Assembly: GCF_014637405.1 (NCBI RefSeq)
Contig: NZ_BMEY01000002.1
Coordinates: forward strand, 230,253-294,252
Reading direction: 5' to 3'
DNA length: 64,000 nt
DNA from: Ornithinibacillus halotolerans
GTDB lineage: Bacteria > Bacillota > Bacilli > Bacillales > Amphibacillaceae
Shown: in pieces, positions 60,410 through 64,000 of the stretch
How positions within the stretch are numbered: position 1 is the first letter of the stretch
Layout: the number at the start of each line of letters is the position of its first letter
Program-made: the position numbers and the translations under genes
Notes under the pieces: generated by a model
Told to the model about the DNA's origin: nothing
Databases searched by the model: none
Seen by the model: the letters and a program-made list of their open reading frames with translations, nothing else

Positions 60410-61585
60410 ATGGCAAATGTACATATGAAAGAAAAAAATGTACAGATTTTTTTCCTATTATTATTAGTAATTTCGTATTTTCTACCATGGACTACATTTA
60501 CACCAGGGGATATAAGCAGCAGTATACTTGAAACAAACACCAGCAACTTATTTGAAAGTACCTTTTCTTTCTTAGATAATGTTTTAGCAGGTTATCTTTC
60601 CCCATTATCAATTGGAGATTTTTTCATTATTATTTTAATTACATCTCAAATTTTGCCTCCAATTTTGGGAAGTATAACACTATACAGGATGATTAAAAAT
60701 AAGACTTTCAAAGGTATAAAAAATATAACCATAATCTTTTCTGTTTTAATTGTTATCATATTTTTTATTTCAAATCTTAACGCAAATAATGTAGGTGTAG
60801 ATGTAGGTGAATTATCAATAAAACAAGGATTTTTCACTGCGATAATTTCAACTATTGGATTAGCTTTTGCTGCTTCTATTGCAAAGAAATTCAATGAAAT
60901 CATATCCAATGTAAAGTCCAAAACGAATAATGTTAATTTGACATTGTCTAGTAACAATGAAAAGACATCTATGAATTTCTGTTCTTCTTGTGGAAATGAA
61001 ATTGTTGGAAATCCTCAGTACTGTAAGAACTGTGGAAATAAGTTAAATGATAGTTTTGTAAAGGGTAGTGGCAATAGTAAACAGATTGATAAGGTTAAAG
61101 AGTTATCGAAAAGGATAGGCATTAAAAATGGTTTAATACTATTTGTTTCAATTACTATCATAATTGTCATTATAAACTCCGTTTCCTCAGTTGGGAGTAA
61201 TACGCCAACTGGTGTGGTGAAGAAATTCATCAACTATAGTGAAGATACGAAGTGGGAAAAAGGCGAAGAACTATATGCTACAAGAGTGAAGAACTTTTTA
61301 CAATCGGAAAATGCTACCCAAAATATTCGTAATATAATGGGACTGCTGGTTTATGATGAAAGTGGAAGCGGGAAACTGGATGGGTATGTTGTCGAAGAAG
61401 AGGAATTAGATGATGATATATGGACTAATTACGGTTTAGAACCTATGGAAAAGTACGGAGAAACAGAAGTGGCAATTGTAAATGCTGATTTAACATTTGA
61501 TAAAGGAAGAGTTACAGACAGCTGGCAATTTGAATTGGTTAAGGAAGATGGGGAGTGGAAGATACTTAGTAGTAGACCTAGGTAA
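60410..61585 (+). CDS. Zinc-ribbon membrane protein with NTF2-like C-terminus
   Basis: 391 residues, ATG with AGAGGTGCAGGA upstream. Four hydrophobic spans in the first 170 residues, a zinc ribbon (FCSSCGNEIVGNPQYCKNCG) at about 185-210, a fifth span (about 243-265) and a C-terminal extracellular domain of DUF4878/NTF2-like type (VVKKFINYSEDTKWEKGEEL ... WQFELVKEDGEWKIL). Similar modular zinc-ribbon proteins are common in Firmicutes, role unknown. It sits between the two copies of a duplicated segment. Confidence 0.8.
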   Translation: MANVHMKEKNVQIFFLLLLVISYFLPWTTFTPGDISSSILETNTSNLFESTFSFLDNVLAGYLSPLSIGDFFIIILITSQILPPILGSITLYRMIKNKTFKGIKNITIIFSVLIVIIFFISNLNANNVGVDVGELSIKQGFFTAIISTIGLAFAASIAKKFNEIISNVKSKTNNVNLTLSSNNEKTSMNFCSSCGNEIVGNPQYCKNCGNKLNDSFVKGSGNSKQIDKVKELSKRIGIKNGLILFVSITIIIVIINSVSSVGSNTPTGVVKKFINYSEDTKWEKGEELYATRVKNFLQSENATQNIRNIMGLLVYDESGSGKLDGYVVEEEELDDDIWTNYGLEPMEKYGETEVAIVNADLTFDKGRVTDSWQFELVKEDGEWKILSSRPR

Positions 61586-61675
61586 AGTTTTTGTTTGATT
61601 GATAGGCGTGGAGATGGGTTTCGCGCCTGTTTTTGATTGTTTAGGGGATGTATCAATCTTAATTCGGTTGCCTGT

Positions 61676-62055
61676 CAATTCATGAAGCTAGGACAACCTT
61701 TTAATTAGAAAGGATCTTTCCTGCTAATGATGAAATTCAGTGGAAGGAATTGATGGATAAGGCTAGTGTAGCTTGTAGAAAAATGAATTTTATTAATAAA
61801 GATACATTAAAAATAACAAGGTTTCATTTTTACAAGAACTTTTCTATACCAACATAGCGAGACCGGTTAAGTTTAACCTATTATTAGCCCAAGCAAATGG
61901 ATATTACAGATACGAGAGATAATATTAAATACCCTGTGGCAGATTATAAGAATCTGCTTGAGGAAGATTTTATTAAGGAGCCTTATGATGGTCCGTTTAG
62001 GAAGGTGAGGGATTATAAGGTGGAGATTAGGGAGTATTTGGTAGGGGAGGAGTAG
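61676..62055 (+). pseudogene. Duplicated 3' fragment of the 58832 gene
   Basis: Matches 59746-60124 closely (GAAATTCAGTGGAAG, AAATACCCTGTG, GGAGCCTTATGATGGTCCGT are shared), with frame-breaking indels and stop codons. It ends at the same TAG, GGGTAGCAGTTTT and terminator. A decayed tail copy with no start codon. Confidence 0.85.
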
Positions 62056-62098
62056 GGTAGCAGTTTTTCTATGAAAATCTAAAGAAAAGAGTTTGGAG

Positions 62099-62124
62099 CA
62101 CTAGCTTAGGCTAGTGTTTTTTTT
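62099..62124 (+). terminator. Terminator of the duplicated segment
   Basis: CACTAGC pairs with GCTAGTG around TTAG, followed by eight T; homologous to that at 60167. Confidence 0.75.
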
Positions 62125-62324
62125 GTGGAATTAAAAAGAAGTAGATTACATTACACAAGTATAGAGGCAATTCTCGTGTTTCATCATTGAATGCATGTGA
62201 ATCACCCTGGTATTCCTATAGACCTTTTCACCACTTCATACACCAATACTAGAATAAGTACAACCAGTAATTTAATAAAGATATGTTATAGGTATATTTT
62301 CATGTGCAGAAAGGAGGGGAGAAG

Positions 62325-62633
62325 GTGAAACATGTACTCAAGGTCATATTGGCTTTGAGTTGTCTTTTGGTTGCATGTGGAAATTCTGTAACTGAAGATG
62401 AACTCTACGGCTATGCAAAAAATATTATTGAAGTTGAAGTTGCACAGGAGCATGACTTAGGAAATATTGAAATTAACCCAAAGGCATTTACTACATTCAT
62501 TGATAAAGGTAACGGCTACTGGACTGTTGAAGGACAGGTATTTGACGATTTTGGAAATGGTGCAGATTATACTATTGAGTTTTACTTTGAGAGTGATCAA
62601 TATGAATACCAGTGGGAGATTATCCCGAGATAG
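62325..62633 (+). CDS. Small lipoprotein
   Basis: 102 residues from GTG 62325 (AAAGGAGG seven bases upstream); a GTG at 62304 precedes that site. Signal peptide MKHVLKVILALSCLLVACGN has a lipobox ending in Cys at residue 18. The mature part is acidic with aromatic residues (FTTFIDKGNGYWTVEGQVFD), a possible small beta-sandwich. No family recognised. It stands alone and is followed by a class C hairpin. Confidence 0.75.
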   Translation: MKHVLKVILALSCLLVACGNSVTEDELYGYAKNIIEVEVAQEHDLGNIEINPKAFTTFIDKGNGYWTVEGQVFDDFGNGADYTIEFYFESDQYEYQWEIIPR

Positions 62634-62682
62634 GAATGGGGACGGAACTAGTGCATTATTATAGAGTTTTATATAAAGAAGA

Positions 62683-62709
62683 GGGACATGGGGACATGCA
62701 CCATGTCCC
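62683..62709. repeat. Class C hairpin
   Basis: GGGACATGG, nine-base loop, CCATGTCCC; perfect stem. Fifty bases after the lipoprotein stop. Confidence 0.8.
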
Positions 62710-62937
62710 GTTATTTTGATATGAAATAGAACGAACGTACTTGTATTTTCTATGGGACATTGGGACAAGAAACCTGTCTCAATTTTCCCTAAGCCTTTCC
62801 ACTTAGTTTTTAATTAATAAAAGTTCCTTTATGTGGAATTCTAAAATTCTTAGCTTAAGGGATAAGGAATATGTAGAATATTTAAAAGATTTATATTAAT
62901 ATATATATAAATAATAGATATTGGGGGATATGTGTAA

Positions 62938-63291
62938 ATGTCATTTGAATTGATAGGGAAAGGACAAAGAATAAAATCCAGTTCAATAATACCCAAAAAA
63001 GATCCTACAGATGTATTCCGGATTGTTATTCCTGTCATTGAAAGTACTAACGAAAACATTAACGTACTAGATGTAACCCTTGTGGAAATTCGAAAAAATG
63101 AATGGTATATTGAAAAAATCGAAAATGAAGTTGGAGACTATAATTCTATTAACGATCCAGTAAAAAAAATAAACGAATTGTATTATTATCTTTCACCAAA
63201 ATTTGAGGAAATGCTGAAACGTTATAAATTAGCAGCGTTATTTGAACAAGATGGATTATTTCTAGGTTCGCCGACTTTAGTTCGATTATAA
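62938..63291 (+). CDS. Hypothetical protein
   Basis: 117 residues, ATG with GGGGGATAT upstream. Begins MSFELIGKGQRIKSSSIIPK; mixed alpha/beta, no membrane segment, no cysteine. I recognise no family. Ends LFLGSPTLVRL. A conserved-looking, soluble cytoplasmic protein in an accessory setting. Confidence 0.65.
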   Translation: MSFELIGKGQRIKSSSIIPKKDPTDVFRIVIPVIESTNENINVLDVTLVEIRKNEWYIEKIENEVGDYNSINDPVKKINELYYYLSPKFEEMLKRYKLAALFEQDGLFLGSPTLVRL

Positions 63292-63477
63292 TATAATTTC
63301 CCTATATTGTTTTATGCTTATGGAGTGGTACTGTGGACAATACCTAATGGCCTTGCACCAATGAGAACATGGGCCAGGCAGCATGTCCCAATATTCAATA
63401 TTTGTGGAAGAGTAAAATAGATGTTTGAAACCATCGCCGTGTCACATCGTGTATTAATCAGAATAGGACATTAATAC

Positions 63478-63795
63478 TATCCCAATGTCCTCACTGTAGT
63501 AACAGAAACAGCAAATGACATATTAGGTAATCATGACAGAGTAAGAATTATTGAACCTTTGGAAGTATTGGGTTTTCATAATTTCCTTTCTAAATCCAAC
63601 CTAGTTTTAACTGACAGTGGCGGTATACAGGAAGAAGTTCCAAGTTTAGGAAAACCTGTTTTAGTAATGGTGAAACTAAAGAACGTCCTGAAGTTATTGC
63701 TGCTGGAAATTTGTAAATTAGTTGGAATTGATGAAGAGAATATCTACAAGAACTTTAAACTCCTACTTGAGGATAGAATAAATATGAGAAAATGA
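63478..63795 (+). pseudogene. UDP-GlcNAc 2-epimerase remnant
   Basis: The C-terminal half of a WecB/MnaA-type epimerase: RVRIIEPLEVLGFHNFLSKS, NLVLTDSGGIQEEVPSLGKP, then after a frame change near 63675 TKERPEVIAAGNL and LVGIDEENIYKNFKLLLED. The N-terminal half is missing and stop codons interrupt the start. Not functional. Confidence 0.85.
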
Positions 63796-63904
63796 ATAAA
63801 GGCGAGTAATCATTAGGGTGATGGATTGTCTAATTAGAGGATTGCTGATGTTTTGGAGAGAGTAAGTATAATTAGAGGCTGGGACAAAACCCCAGTAAAT
63901 TAAT

Positions 63905-63951
63905 ATAAGCATGGTCCTTACCAACGTTTTAATGGTAAGGACCATGCTTAT
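63905..63951. terminator. Perfect 19-bp hairpin at the end of a transposase gene
   Basis: ATAAGCATGGTCCTTACCA and its complement enclose ACGTTTTAA, followed on the plus strand by TATTTTTT. It overlaps the end of the reverse-strand transposase. Confidence 0.8.
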
Positions 63952-64000
63952 TATTTTTTGCACGCAATTTTCTGATATTAAAGTAAACAAAAAGGACACC
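63929..64000 (-). CDS. C-terminal end of an IS1182-like transposase, cut by the window edge
   Basis: The reverse-strand frame from the window edge reads GVLFVYFNIRKLRAKNNKHG then PYH and a stop. The YFNIRKLRAK phrase resembles the last residues of IS1182-family transposases, and GAGGCTGGGACAAAACCCC (63866-63884) beyond it is the kind of end sequence seen in that family. Only 23 residues are visible, so this is a tentative call. Confidence 0.5.
   Translation of the reverse strand, partial: GVLFVYFNIRKLRAKNNKHGPYH

Noticed and set aside
1..64000. tRNA or rRNA genes
   Set aside because: No cloverleaf with TTCRANNC-type arms and no rRNA-like stretch was seen on either strand.

Overview
The window looks like a chromosome segment of a low-GC Gram-positive spore-former of the Bacillaceae, on the Oceanobacillus/Virgibacillus/Bacillus side; I cannot name the genus. 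Pointers are TagD, three LytR-CpsA-Psr (LCP) ligases, a ComK homologue, a YveK/YwqD/YwqE-type tyrosine kinase and phosphatase set, a DUF1659-DUF2922-YvrJ trio, strong AGGAGG ribosome binding sites and frequent TTG/GTG starts.

Layout. 0-12 kb: envelope genes (acidic surface protein, two tandem LCP ligases, tagD, ugd, a lipoprotein, a VanY/SH3 carboxypeptidase, a CPBP protease) and a nine-unit 52-bp tandem repeat. 11.4-17.3 kb: a peptide ABC transporter, with the ATPases divergent from the binding protein and permeases. 17.3-18.4 kb: an orphan antitoxin-like gene and a REP-associated tyrosine transposase (RAYT) flanked by REP-like palindromes. 18.6-43.9 kb: a large exopolysaccharide/capsule locus. 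It begins with an LCP ligase, co-polymerase, tyrosine kinase, two PHP phosphatases and two LuxR-type regulators. It continues with a PglF/E/C/D/A-like set (UDP-diacetylbacillosamine synthesis and lipid-linked initiation), glycosyltransferases, acyltransferases, Wzy, Wzx, two nucleotide-sugar dehydrogenases, an epimerase, a hexose mutase and VanZ. The centre (about 30-37.5 kb) is much more AT-rich than the flanks, as expected for an exchanged serotype-specific core.

44-64 kb is an accessory region with broken genes (OB-like lipoprotein, SDR, UDP-GlcNAc 2-epimerase, a duplicated 3' gene end), an intact IS3-family element, the end of an IS1182-like element, comK, a sigma factor, a DnaD-like gene and a defence island. 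The island holds a DUF3800 protein, a divergent HNH/ATPase pair of the Septu (PtuB/PtuA) type, a recognisable retron msr-msd RNA and a retron reverse transcriptase carrying a C-terminal TOPRIM-like domain. The RT is split at a canonical A AAA AAC slippery site.

The signal that cuts across the window is a set of palindromic repeats. Class A/B copies (core GGGGACAGTCCCC) occupy intergenic spaces mainly in the first 22 kb and also supply the stop codons and last residues of several genes; the RAYT gene sits between two of them. A different class C hairpin (GGGACATGG ... CCATGTCCC) replaces it in the accessory region, where the IS3 element has landed inside one copy.
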